From Chloroflexota bacterium (lineage in GTDB: Bacteria > Chloroflexota > Anaerolineae > Anaerolineales > Villigracilaceae), in assembly GCA_026389975.1 (NCBI GenBank), contig JAPLGV010000238.1, positions 2,258 to 16,526 of the forward strand: DNA of 14,269 nucleotides. Direction: 5' to 3'. The notes beneath the pieces were generated by a model. That model was given only the letters and a program-made list of their open reading frames with translations. It made no database searches and had not been told where the DNA came from. The position numbers and the translations under genes are program-made. This document shows, piece after piece, positions 1 through 6,645 of this stretch; the stretch's first letter is position 1; each line of letters opens with the position of its first letter.

Positions 1-1
1 C

Positions 2-250
2 GCTGTAGACTCCAATATCAGCCAGGCTCAAGACCCGCGTACTTTCACGCTGAGCGGATATCCGGCTGCCTCGGGCGTTATTAGCTCACCCAATTCCGAC
101 ACCGGCACCCTATTTATAGCCTATATCATCACCGTTTTACGGAACGATGAGGTCATCCTGTTCATGGGCGCCTGCCCCCAAACCGAATGGACACAACACC
201 AGGTCACCTTTGACTCGATCCTGAATTCGGCGATCATCGTCCAGCCCTGA
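2..250 (+). CDS. C-terminal end of a probable secreted/lipoprotein, PsbP/DUF1795-like (partial)
   Basis: This is an open frame from the left window edge to a TGA stop at 248-250, giving 82 visible residues with no start. The visible part reads as alternating beta strands: a GYPAA segment, a DTGTLFIAYIIT strand, a VILFMGACP strand and a final helix TFDSILNSAIIV. This layout resembles the C-terminal half of PsbP/DcrB (DUF1795) domains, whose last helix often has the form F..IL.S. Such domains are common in secreted lipoproteins of this kind of bacterium. A strong terminator 15 nt downstream closes the transcription unit. The family assignment rests on pattern only. The existence of a real coding end is well supported by codon use and by the terminator. 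Confidence 0.6.
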   Translation, partial: AVDSNISQAQDPRTFTLSGYPAASGVISSPNSDTGTLFIAYIITVLRNDEVILFMGACPQTEWTQHQVTFDSILNSAIIVQP

Positions 251-264
251 TACTGGTATGAAAT

Positions 265-298
265 ACCAAAAGCCAGCCGTTGCCGGCTGGCTTTTGGT
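265..298. terminator. Strong bidirectional terminator hairpin
   Basis: A perfect 15-bp inverted repeat (265-279 and 284-298) with a 4-nt TTGC loop. Each GC-rich stem is flanked by AAAA on the left and TTTT on the right, so it can terminate in either direction. It lies 15 nt after the stop of the partial gene and isolates it from the SH3b lipoprotein gene. Confidence 0.85.
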
Positions 299-317
299 TT
301 CGGTGAATGGTCTGCAT

Positions 318-404
318 GGTACTGCGTAAATATTTGAACCCAAATCGTCACTTATTATCTCTCTTTTGGCTGTGGCAGTTCAGAGATATTTGCATGTAAC
401 AGTA
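318..404 (+). repeat. Duplicated 87-nt leader element, copy 1
   Basis: This stretch aligns without gaps to 4155-4241. The first 32 nt (318-349) are identical in both copies and the remaining 55 nt match at 35 positions by hand count. The core contains a short inverted repeat, ATTTG-AACC-CAAAT. Conserved blocks further along are TTTTGGC, AGTTCAGA, TGCA and CAGTA. This copy ends 11 nt before the ATG of the SH3b lipoprotein; the other ends 1 nt before the rex ATG. The position of rex's AAGGAG ribosome binding site is not conserved here. It could be a leader RNA, an operator, or the end of a mobile or duplicated segment. Confidence 0.8.
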
Positions 405-415
405 AAACCCAGCCG

Positions 416-1543
416 ATGAAGAAACTTGCCTTCCTGTTGACCATGCTCGCCTTGTTCGCCTCAGCCTGCGGAACCCCGAAACCGGTTGCCACTCCATCGA
501 CCACCGCCTCCCCGTCGGCGCTCCCCACCCAAACGCCGACATTTCCGGTCACTCCCCTGCCCCATGCTGGAACCGGGACTATCACGCAGCCCACGCTGAC
601 AGCCATCCCCATCCCCATTGATGGGATACTCACCATCAAGGTCAACGTCCGCAGCGGGCCTGGTACCGGCTACAACTCGCTCGGCCAACTGGAAGCCGGA
701 GAGAAAATCCAGATCACCGCCCGGGACAACCAGGGGGCTTGGTACCAGATTCTCTATCCCGCCGCCCCGCAGGGACGCGGCTGGGTGGCCGCACAATACG
801 TCACAGTCGCGCCAGGGACCGATGTCCCGGTGGATGCCACGCCGACCCCGGTCGGTCCGACCGGGCGCGTGATCCAGCGCTTGAACGTCCGCAGCGGGCC
901 GGGGACAACCTTTGATACCCTTGGGTTGCTCGAACCGGGTGTGGCGGTCTCCCTGACCGGCAAGAACACCACTGCCTCCTGGTTCCAGATTGACTACCCT
1001 GCTGGCCCCGGCGGGCGTGGCTGGGTAACCTCGCAATACATCCAGACGGACTCCGCCGCTGACCTGCCGGTACTCGATGATTTCGGCATCGTGATCACAC
1101 CCGGCACAGCCGGGACTCCCTCCGGCCCGGTCATCCCTCCCACGCCCACGGTCGGTCCGGCTTACGCCGATGGTGATTCATCCGTCAGCCCGGCCATCCG
1201 CGTTGCTTTTTCAGGCACAGGCACGCACCAGTTCGTTTATTCCAGCCAGGTCTCCACGCCGGAGGGTGATTCCGAAGATTGGGTCGAGTTCACACCCTAT
1301 ACCGCCGGCGGGACAAATGCCCGGCTGAACATCAGCCTGGCCTGTACCGGCAACGGCACTCTGACGGTGGAACTGTGGCAGGGCGGCACGCTGCTCTCCG
1401 GCTGGGGCGCTTTGGCTTGCGGCGAGACGGGAAAATCCATCCTGCTCCCCGCCGGTCAGGTTTACCTGATGCACCTGGCCCCCTCCGCCGGAGATGGACT
1501 GCGGCTGGTGGCTTACACACTGGCCGTGCAGAATAATCCGTAG
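416..1543 (+). CDS. Lipoprotein with two SH3b domains and a C-terminal beta (PPC-like) domain
   Basis: A 375-residue exported protein. The N-terminus is a lipoprotein signal (MKK, hydrophobic stretch, then ASAC with the acylated Cys at residue 18). It is followed by a Thr/Pro/Ala-rich linker. Two bacterial SH3 (SH3b) modules follow, with the signature NVRSGPG at residues 77-83 and again at 157-163, each ending in a GRGWV..QY strand. The exact 80-residue period shows an internal duplication. A second Thr/Pro linker leads to a C-terminal region (about 245-375) with the strand pattern of a pre-peptidase C-terminal domain (DSEDWVEFTPY, LTVELWQGG). SH3b modules usually bind cell-wall or envelope peptides, so a surface-anchored binding or scaffold role is inferred; no catalytic motif is visible. 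There is no clear Shine-Dalgarno sequence before this ATG, but the signal peptide fixes the start well. Confidence 0.85.
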   Translation: MKKLAFLLTMLALFASACGTPKPVATPSTTASPSALPTQTPTFPVTPLPHAGTGTITQPTLTAIPIPIDGILTIKVNVRSGPGTGYNSLGQLEAGEKIQITARDNQGAWYQILYPAAPQGRGWVAAQYVTVAPGTDVPVDATPTPVGPTGRVIQRLNVRSGPGTTFDTLGLLEPGVAVSLTGKNTTASWFQIDYPAGPGGRGWVTSQYIQTDSAADLPVLDDFGIVITPGTAGTPSGPVIPPTPTVGPAYADGDSSVSPAIRVAFSGTGTHQFVYSSQVSTPEGDSEDWVEFTPYTAGGTNARLNISLACTGNGTLTVELWQGGTLLSGWGALACGETGKSILLPAGQVYLMHLAPSAGDGLRLVAYTLAVQNNP

Positions 1544-1625
1544 CCGCATCTGGGTCGAACTTCCCCTGACAAACAAATCTGTTTACAGTTTTAGTTGCCC
1601 GTAAGATTTACACCGCTTTTTAATA

Positions 1626-1631
1626 TACAAT
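1626..1631 (+). promoter_or_regulatory. -10 element (TACAAT) placed for a leaderless mRNA
   Basis: TACAAT is followed by 6 nt (AAGGGC) and then the ATG at 1638, so transcription would begin at or beside the start codon. The geometry and neighbouring bases match those before the lipid kinase gene (TATAAT, ATAGGC, ATG at 10899). No convincing -35 was found at 16-18 nt upstream. The rest of the 94-nt gap (1544-1637) shows only AT-rich sequence. Confidence 0.45.
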
Positions 1632-1637
1632 AAGGGC

Positions 1638-1862
1638 ATGAAGAGAACCTCCCGCCCCCATCATTCCCTGCAAACCTGGCTTCTGCTAGGTACTGCTCTC
1701 CTGCTGCTGGTCAGCGAAATCCTCGCGGCATCCCGCTGGAACGGCCCGCTGAAACACATCCAACTGGCCATCCGCGGTAAAAGCGAACCGGTCAAAATCT
1801 ACAAGGTGCTGGGCCGCAAGGGGGCGCCGGAGAACGAGCGCGTCCGCGCCCTGGAAGCGTAA
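1638..1862 (+). CDS. Small exported or single-span membrane protein, unknown
   Basis: A 74-residue protein I do not recognise. A basic N-terminus (KRTSRPHH) precedes a hydrophobic segment at about residues 13-31 (WLLLGTALLLLVSEILA), which may be a signal peptide cleaved near ILA-AS or a membrane anchor. The remaining 43 residues are basic and end in a charged tail (ENERVRALEA). It stops 6 nt before the large lipoprotein gene, so the two are probably co-transcribed and may be translationally coupled. Evidence that it is real: the tight spacing to the next gene, the plausible signal segment and a good -10 box just before the ATG. Its function cannot be told from the sequence. Confidence 0.6.
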   Translation: MKRTSRPHHSLQTWLLLGTALLLLVSEILAASRWNGPLKHIQLAIRGKSEPVKIYKVLGRKGAPENERVRALEA

Positions 1863-1868
1863 GACGAA

Positions 1869-3971
1869 ATGCGCAGTCTGTTCCTCCTGGTTTCTGCTTT
1901 TTGCCTCCTGCTAATCGCCTCCTGTGTACCGGCTCCTGCGCATCGGGATTGGGTCTATGCTGACTTACGCCTGCTCGACCCGGTAGATGATACTTCAACC
2001 CCCTCTACTGACATCCTGGCCGTCTACATTCGCAGGTTCGGTTCGGATCTCGAAATCCGGGTGGACCTGCTTGACCTGCCTCTCACCCCGGATTACCGCC
2101 TCCAAATCTTGCTCAACACCCTCCCCGGAGGGAATATCTGGGATCTGACGATTAACATCCCTGCCGACGGCCGCCCAAGCGTGACACCGGCAAACTCCAA
2201 CCTGATCCCCCGCCTCATCCGGGACCCGTGGATGGATACCGTCACCGTACGGTTTAACCTCCTGGACATTCCCCAGCCCTTCACCCTGCAAGTCGCGTCC
2301 TTCACTCCGGGAGATTCTACTCCAACGGATGTGACCGACCTCGTCCGCTCGGACGCCTTACCGCCCACTCAGCGCGCCCCGCTGGCGCTTGTCTTTGGGG
2401 ACATTTTCCCCGCAGCCACCCCCGCCCAGGCCCTGCGCCGCTGGGACGGGGCGCACACCGGCCCGCGCGGGGAACGTCATGGCCTGAAACATATCCTCGA
2501 TAACGCCGGGCAGTATGGCGTCCCGGTGGCGCTGCTGGATTTGAAGACTCCTGCCAGTTTGGCCGCATTGGACTACCTGGGCATCACGCCGCAAATCCAA
2601 AGCCTGACCAGCCACGGCCTGCTGATCCTTCCGGACGTGGCTTTTGGCGAACCGGCGAACATTTCACTGGGTTTCAGCCGCCGCGCCGCAGCCGGATTTG
2701 GCCTGCCCGCCAGCCAATTTGTCTATAGCGCAGCTTCGAATCTCCAATCGAATTATCTGGCACAATTCCTTCCGCTTGACACCACCTCCCATCTGGCCCG
2801 TTCCGGCAGGACGCGGATCATCCCTCTCCCAGCCGCGGATGCAATCCAAGCCACCCAGGACGGTCCCTCGCTCGACGTGCGCCGGGCACTGGTCGCAGCG
2901 GCGTTTTCCGGTGACCTGTCCGATCTGGTAGTGCTTGGCGGGGACCTGCCCCACTCCACCTGGGGGAATGAGAACATGGCCGGTCCCACCTTCGCCTGGA
3001 TCGCAGCCCATCCGTGGATTCGGCTGTTGACCGGTGAAGATTTGATAACGTTTCCATCAGAGACGCATGATGTACATCTACCGGCGATGACATCCGGTGC
3101 AACTCCGTTTCTCGCTGCCTTGCGCGCCACCCACAACAACTCTCTAACCGATTCCGCCTGGCAGTCTTATTTCATGCTGACTGCCCCGACCAGTGACGAA
3201 AAGCTTCTGGCTCTGCGCACCAACTATCTCGGTCAGGTGGGAGAACTGCTGGCAGCGGCGCGCTGGGCGGAACATCCGTCCGCACAGGCCGACTGCGATC
3301 ATGACCTGAATAGCGACGGCCAGCCCGAATGCGTCTTATCGAACCAGGAATTTTACGCCATCCTCGACCCCGCCGGTGCGCGGCTGACAAATTTTTTTTA
3401 CCTTGACGAGACCGGTCCGCACCAACTGGTTGGGCCGTCCAGCCAGTTCACCGTCGGGTTGAGCGACCCGTCCGAGTGGCACCCGGAACTCGGCGAAGCC
3501 GCCGACCCAAGCGTAATCCCCGGAGCGTTCAGCGATGAACCCAATGCCTGGATGCTCTACTCGTCTGATGTCACTCCCGAAGGCATTACCTTCACCAGCC
3601 CGGACGGCAGCCGCGTCAAGACCTATCAGCTGCTGGAGGACGGTATCGAAATCACATACCGGGTTTCCGGTCCGGTCAGCACCCGCATCCCGCTGGCAGT
3701 GGATCCGCAGGCGTTCACCTTCGGTCCAACGGAATACAGGTCCGCACCCGGCTCCGGTGCGTGGACCTGGGGACTGGTCAACGGGATCCAAGCCGAGGTC
3801 CGTACCGAGGCGACCCTCTCGGCACAAAGCTTCACGGACTCATTCCCGTACCTGTCTCAATCCGAAGACCCCGACCGCGCCTTTCCAGGCGGTCACTACT
3901 TGCCATTCCCGCTGTCGGTCGTCAACCTTCAGGGCAGCGGGAATTTCAGCGTTCAAATTATAGTGAAATGA
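1869..3971 (+). CDS. Large lipoprotein, unknown; possible carbohydrate-active fold
   Basis: A 700-residue exported lipoprotein: hydrophobic signal, then lipobox IASC with the acylated Cys at residue 19. After an N-terminal beta-rich part (about 25-165) comes an alpha/beta region (about 170-400) with a segment like the first strand and helix of polysaccharide-deacetylase or GH57-type barrels (WDGAHTGPRGERHGLKHILD, then YGVPVALLDL). It also has a GGDLPHSTWGNE stretch. Residues 475-488 (DCDHDLNSDGQPEC) form an Asp/Asn-rich loop like a calcium-binding site, framed by two Cys. The C-terminal 210 residues look like beta sandwiches (LTNFFYLDETG, VKTYQLLEDGIEITYRV), as found behind GH57 catalytic domains. 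These fold suggestions are weak inference and no catalytic pair is identified. A surface role, possibly on a glycan, is the best guess. The ribosome binding site is weak (GGAAG 12 nt upstream), in keeping with coupling to the preceding small gene. Confidence 0.75.
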   Translation: MRSLFLLVSAFCLLLIASCVPAPAHRDWVYADLRLLDPVDDTSTPSTDILAVYIRRFGSDLEIRVDLLDLPLTPDYRLQILLNTLPGGNIWDLTINIPADGRPSVTPANSNLIPRLIRDPWMDTVTVRFNLLDIPQPFTLQVASFTPGDSTPTDVTDLVRSDALPPTQRAPLALVFGDIFPAATPAQALRRWDGAHTGPRGERHGLKHILDNAGQYGVPVALLDLKTPASLAALDYLGITPQIQSLTSHGLLILPDVAFGEPANISLGFSRRAAAGFGLPASQFVYSAASNLQSNYLAQFLPLDTTSHLARSGRTRIIPLPAADAIQATQDGPSLDVRRALVAAAFSGDLSDLVVLGGDLPHSTWGNENMAGPTFAWIAAHPWIRLLTGEDLITFPSETHDVHLPAMTSGATPFLAALRATHNNSLTDSAWQSYFMLTAPTSDEKLLALRTNYLGQVGELLAAARWAEHPSAQADCDHDLNSDGQPECVLSNQEFYAILDPAGARLTNFFYLDETGPHQLVGPSSQFTVGLSDPSEWHPELGEAADPSVIPGAFSDEPNAWMLYSSDVTPEGITFTSPDGSRVKTYQLLEDGIEITYRVSGPVSTRIPLAVDPQAFTFGPTEYRSAPGSGAWTWGLVNGIQAEVRTEATLSAQSFTDSFPYLSQSEDPDRAFPGGHYLPFPLSVVNLQGSGNFSVQIIVK

Positions 3972-4082
3972 GGTTCTCTGGGAATCGCCGTGGCGATAGG
4001 GTAAATAGGTGGTGTTGGGCGGGCTTCGCCCGCCCAACACCACCATATCTTTGCCTCTATCACAATAATTCCCAAAGAGCCT
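3971..4082. repeat. 112-bp near-palindromic element (MITE/REP-like)
   Basis: The core is a perfect 17-bp inverted repeat (4008-4024 and 4028-4044) with a TTC loop. Its stem is very GC-rich (GGTGGTGTTGGGCGGGC). The flanks continue the symmetry imperfectly: AGGTTCTCTGGGAAT at the left end matches ATTCCCAAAGAGCCT at the right end, and GCGATAGGG matches CCTCTATCAC inside. Left and right arms therefore pair over about 55 bp each. There is no T-run after the core, so it is not a standard terminator, although it may still block or stabilise RNA 3' ends. It begins at the last base of the lipoprotein stop codon. Confidence 0.75.
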
Positions 4083-4093
4083 GAAAAGAAGAA

Positions 4094-4122
4094 TTGCACA
4101 AACCCCTTTTTTATGGTAAAGT
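4094..4122 (+). promoter_or_regulatory. Probable rex promoter
   Basis: TTGCAC (4094-4099) and TAAAGT (4117-4122) are separated by 17 nt. The arrangement resembles the predicted rpmB promoter (TTGTAC, 17 nt, TAAAAT), and both have GG directly before the -10. Transcription from about 4129 would give a leader of roughly 114 nt that includes the duplicated element at 4155-4241. Confidence 0.5.
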
Positions 4123-4154
4123 TTGTCCAGAACATTCAAACCGAGGTACTACAG

Positions 4155-4241
4155 GGTACTGCGTAAATATTTGAACCCAAATCGTCGTTTTTTCCTTACT
4201 TTTTGGCCGCTTTAGTTCAGAAATTTATGCAAGGAGCAGTA
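4155..4241 (+). repeat. Duplicated 87-nt leader element, copy 2 (rex leader)
   Basis: The partner of 318-404, with the first 32 nt (4155-4186) identical. Here the element runs into the rex ribosome binding site (AAGGAG at 4231-4236) and ends 1 nt before the ATG. It sits inside the predicted 5' untranslated region of rex. I see no canonical Rex operator (TTGTGA-N6-TTCACAA type) in or near it. Confidence 0.8.
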
Positions 4242-4242
4242 T

Positions 4243-4863
4243 ATGAATAAACAAACAATCCCCGATATCATCATCAGTCGTCTACCAATCTATCTGCGCG
4301 CCCTGCGGCACATACAAGCCGAGGGGAAACTGACCACTTCTTCGCAGGAACTGGGCGCAAGTGTAGGCATCTCTGCCGCCCAAATCCGCAAGGATCTCTC
4401 GCAATTCGGTGAATTCGGAAAACAGGGCACCGGCTACGATATTGCTTTCTTGATTGATCAACTGCGCGAAATCTTGAAGGTGGAGCGCGTCTGGGACGTG
4501 GCCGTGGTCGGTATGGGCGATATGGGCCACGCTCTGGCCCGTTATCAGGGCTTCAGCGACCGGGGCTTCCGCGTGGCAATGGTCTTTGATAACGACCCCG
4601 CCAAGATTGGCGAGCAAGTGGGACATTTTGTCGTGCACGACACGAAAGAGATCGTGACGGCTATCCGGAAATCAGGAATCAAAGTAGCGATGTTGTGCGT
4701 CCCGGCCGCGGCAGCCCAGGAAGTGACCAACCTGCTGATGGAAGCCGGGGTCAAAGCTATCTTGAATTACGCCCCCATCAGCCTGAGTGTTCCGGCAGGC
4801 GTACGAGTGCAATATCTTGACCCGTCCATTGGGTTGCAAAGAATGACATATTACCTGGATTAA
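4243..4863 (+). CDS. rex: Redox-sensing transcriptional repressor Rex
   Basis: A 206-residue protein of the usual Rex length. Rex is a dimeric repressor that senses the NADH/NAD+ ratio and releases its operators when NADH is high, controlling fermentation and respiration genes. The N-terminal winged helix (about 10-70) carries the family signature SAAQIRKDLSQFGEFGKQGTGY-type recognition segment, here near residues 44-65. A Rossmann domain follows with the NADH-binding loop GMGDMG at residues 90-95 and the acidic DND after the second strand. The C-terminal swap helix ends in LQRMTYYLD. The start is fixed by AAGGAG 6 nt before the ATG and by the conserved N-terminus (IPDIIISRLPIYLRAL). It is monocistronic, followed 15 nt later by a terminator. 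Its targets are not visible in this window. Confidence 0.97.
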   Translation: MNKQTIPDIIISRLPIYLRALRHIQAEGKLTTSSQELGASVGISAAQIRKDLSQFGEFGKQGTGYDIAFLIDQLREILKVERVWDVAVVGMGDMGHALARYQGFSDRGFRVAMVFDNDPAKIGEQVGHFVVHDTKEIVTAIRKSGIKVAMLCVPAAAAQEVTNLLMEAGVKAILNYAPISLSVPAGVRVQYLDPSIGLQRMTYYLD

Positions 4864-4878
4864 CCTTTGTAACTAGGC

Positions 4879-4906
4879 AAAACGGCGCTCAGTGGAGCGC
4901 CGTTTT
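4879..4906. terminator. Bidirectional terminator between rex and the DegV gene
   Basis: A perfect 12-bp inverted repeat (4879-4890 and 4895-4906) with loop AGTG. It has AAAA on its left side and six T on its right (4903-4908). It serves rex on the + strand and probably also the convergent fakB operon, which ends at 4942 on the - strand. Confidence 0.88.
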
Positions 4907-4941
4907 TTGAATCATCACAAGGAAGCGTGCGGGGAAAGTCT

Positions 4942-5778
4942 CTAGGACTGGATCGGCACCGCCGAAAAGCCCAGCCCGTTCGGTCCGACGTGTGTCCCAA
5001 TGGCAGTGGTGACGTTGACCAGCAATGGCTGGACAATCACCTTCGATTTTACCTCTTCGAGCAATTGCCGGGCAGCAGATTCGGCGTTGGTGTGCAACAC
5101 AGCCAACCGTTCCAGCGGCCCCCAGGAATTGAGTGCATCTACCAGACGCTCGATGCCCTGCAGGCGCGTGCGCGCCTGTCCCAGCCGATGGACAATGCCA
5201 TAACGCAGCTCAATTAGCGGCTGGAGACGGAGGATGCCGCCAATCTTGGCCACCGCCCAGGAAACACGTCCACTGCGATGGATGTACTCAATGGTATCCA
5301 GCAGGGCCGCCAAACGCACCCGCTGACGGACACTGTCCACCAGCGCCGTCACTTCGTCCAGAATGGCACCGTGGGCTGCAGCCTCCGCCGCCAGGATGAC
5401 CTGAAACCCCAACCCCAGGCTCACCTGACCACTATCCAGCACTTTGACACGCTGACCGAATGCCTCCGCTGCCAGGCGGGCGGCATTGAAAACTCCACTC
5501 AACTCATTCGGCGGATGGATGGAAATCACAAAATCCGCCCCGGCTCGGAGCAATTTTTCATAGCGTTCCTGGAACGAACCAACCGAAGGAGAGGATGTCG
5601 TCGGCGGCGGGTTCAGGTCCGGCAGGCGGGTGTAGAACTCCTCGCGGCTGATCTCGATTCCATCGGTATAACTCTTACCGCCGATATTCACCAACACCGG
5701 GACAATTTCGATGCCTTGCTGTCCGGCCAAATCAGCCGGAACATCGGCAGTGCTGTCGGTGACAAAACCGATTTTCAT
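4942..5778 (-). CDS. DegV family fatty-acid-binding protein (FakB-type), canonical copy
   Basis: A 278-residue protein of normal DegV length. DegV/FakB proteins hold a single fatty acid in a tunnel and present its carboxylate to the kinase FakA, which makes acyl phosphate for phospholipid synthesis. Family motifs in order: FVTDSTADVP near the N-terminus, VPVLVNIGGKSYTDG, TSSPS at 61-65 (usual TSQPS), ISIHPPNELSGVF, DSGQVSLGLG, EYIHRSGRVS with the conserved Gly-Arg at 170-171, and the C-terminal GTHVGPNGLG loop. An upstream in-frame extension exists, but ATG 5776-5778 is preceded by GAGGTG at good spacing, and translation from there gives the standard MKIGFVTDST start. It is the last gene of the yloU-fakA-fakB-fakB run, 8 nt after the previous stop. 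Confidence 0.93.
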   Translation of the reverse strand: MKIGFVTDSTADVPADLAGQQGIEIVPVLVNIGGKSYTDGIEISREEFYTRLPDLNPPPTTSSPSVGSFQERYEKLLRAGADFVISIHPPNELSGVFNAARLAAEAFGQRVKVLDSGQVSLGLGFQVILAAEAAAHGAILDEVTALVDSVRQRVRLAALLDTIEYIHRSGRVSWAVAKIGGILRLQPLIELRYGIVHRLGQARTRLQGIERLVDALNSWGPLERLAVLHTNAESAARQLLEEVKSKVIVQPLLVNVTTAIGTHVGPNGLGFSAVPIQS

Positions 5779-5786
5779 ATTCACCT

Positions 5787-6608
5787 CTAATCCAGCTTTT
5801 CCATGATGACCAATCCGGTGCTCTGCGGACCGAATAACGCCGCCAGATGCGGAGCAATGGTATGCTCGCTGAACAGCGTATCCGGGAAAGTATCCTGAAC
5901 GTACTGGCGCACAGCCCGGGTGCGGATTGTGTTGTGGCTCGCACCACGCACCAGGGCAATATAGGCGGGAGCGTCGAATTCGTTTATGAACTCCAGAAAA
6001 GACTCGAACAAATGTCGCCGCGTGCGCACCTTTTCCATTGGCGTCAGGCGGCCTTCCTCGATGGCGAAAATGGGCAGCATTCTCATCATCTCTCCGACCA
6101 GCGCCTGAGAATAGTCCATGTAACCGGAATGGGCCAGATACGTCAACTCCGGAATGCAAAATAGCATGTAGACACGCGGGATGGATGCCCGCATCCGTTG
6201 TTCAATCTCCGCCAGCGGAGCACCCGCAGACGCCGCGGCGGCCGCGGCCTGGACGAGGAGCCCCAGCCCGATACCGGTCGTCTGTGAATCGATCACATCA
6301 ATTGCGGCATGATTGCTGTATTGCACCGAAGCGGAAAGTGCAAACCTGTTCGTAGGATTGAGCTGGGAGGAAAGCGTGAGCACGAAAATCGTATCGTACT
6401 CGCGGCTTAACTGGGCGTAAAACCGGACAAACTCTTGCGGCGAAGGTGGGATCAACCGCTGGACCAGACCACTACGAGGCCGAGATTCATTCCCCTGCTG
6501 CGTCCTGGTTTGAAATTCGAATGGGATAACATACACCCGTTCATGCCCCGGATAATTCGGATGTGTAAACTGCACAGTGCTATCGGTGAGGATGCAAACG
6601 TTGGACAT
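5787..6608 (-). CDS. DegV family protein, divergent FakB-like copy
   Basis: A 273-residue DegV-type protein starting MSNVCILTDSTVQF. The start at 6608 was chosen because it puts the DegV first strand at the N-terminus; further upstream the frame overlaps fakA. Family marks are ILTDST, VLTLSSQLNPT, IDSQTTGIGLGLLV and LTYLAHSGYMD. Several conserved positions differ from the canonical neighbour. The TSQPS motif is replaced by PPSPQEF (54-60), SG by NP after LSSQL, and the Gly-Arg of LxxGGR by Gly-Tyr (162-163). The C-terminal HxGPG loop carries an insertion (HLAALFGPQSTG). It lies between fakA (37-nt gap) and the canonical fakB (8-nt gap), so it is probably co-expressed and works with the same kinase on a different ligand. 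A non-lipid function is also possible. Confidence 0.85.
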   Translation of the reverse strand: MSNVCILTDSTVQFTHPNYPGHERVYVIPFEFQTRTQQGNESRPRSGLVQRLIPPSPQEFVRFYAQLSREYDTIFVLTLSSQLNPTNRFALSASVQYSNHAAIDVIDSQTTGIGLGLLVQAAAAAASAGAPLAEIEQRMRASIPRVYMLFCIPELTYLAHSGYMDYSQALVGEMMRMLPIFAIEEGRLTPMEKVRTRRHLFESFLEFINEFDAPAYIALVRGASHNTIRTRAVRQYVQDTFPDTLFSEHTIAPHLAALFGPQSTGLVIMEKLD

Positions 6609-6616
6609 AAATGAGC

Positions 6617-6637
6617 GCCGGAGGCCTGGGCTCCGGC
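6617..6637 (-). other. Hairpin between fakA and the first DegV gene
   Basis: A perfect 7-bp inverted repeat, GCCGGAG and CTCCGGC, with a 7-nt loop. It lies in the 37-nt gap and directly upstream of the DegV start at 6608. No T-run follows on the - strand, so it is unlikely to be a full terminator. It may modulate translation or mRNA processing. Confidence 0.35.
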
Positions 6638-6645
6638 AATAGCAG

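Noticed and set aside
386..402. ATG-TAA start-stop pair at 393-398 in leader copy 1 considered as a minimal upstream ORF
   Set aside because: There is no ribosome binding site before it and copy 2 does not keep the ATG-TAA, so conservation does not support it.
461..1036. Long antisense open frame within the SH3b lipoprotein, and similar long antisense frames in the antiporter (11961-12791) and large lipoprotein (3336-3827)
   Set aside because: These are mirror frames of GC-rich genes. Their translations have repetitive, low-complexity or Arg/Pro-rich composition and no ribosome binding site or domain pattern.
1544..1637. Short inverted repeat AAACA / TGTTT at about 1571-1585 considered as a terminator
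   Set aside because: The stem is only 5 bp, AT-rich and lacks a clean T-run, so it is not reliable as a terminator.
4155..4186. ATTTG-AACC-CAAAT inverted repeat considered as a Rex operator
   Set aside because: It lacks the TTGTGA / TTCACA half sites of known Rex operators, and the same core occurs before an unrelated lipoprotein gene.
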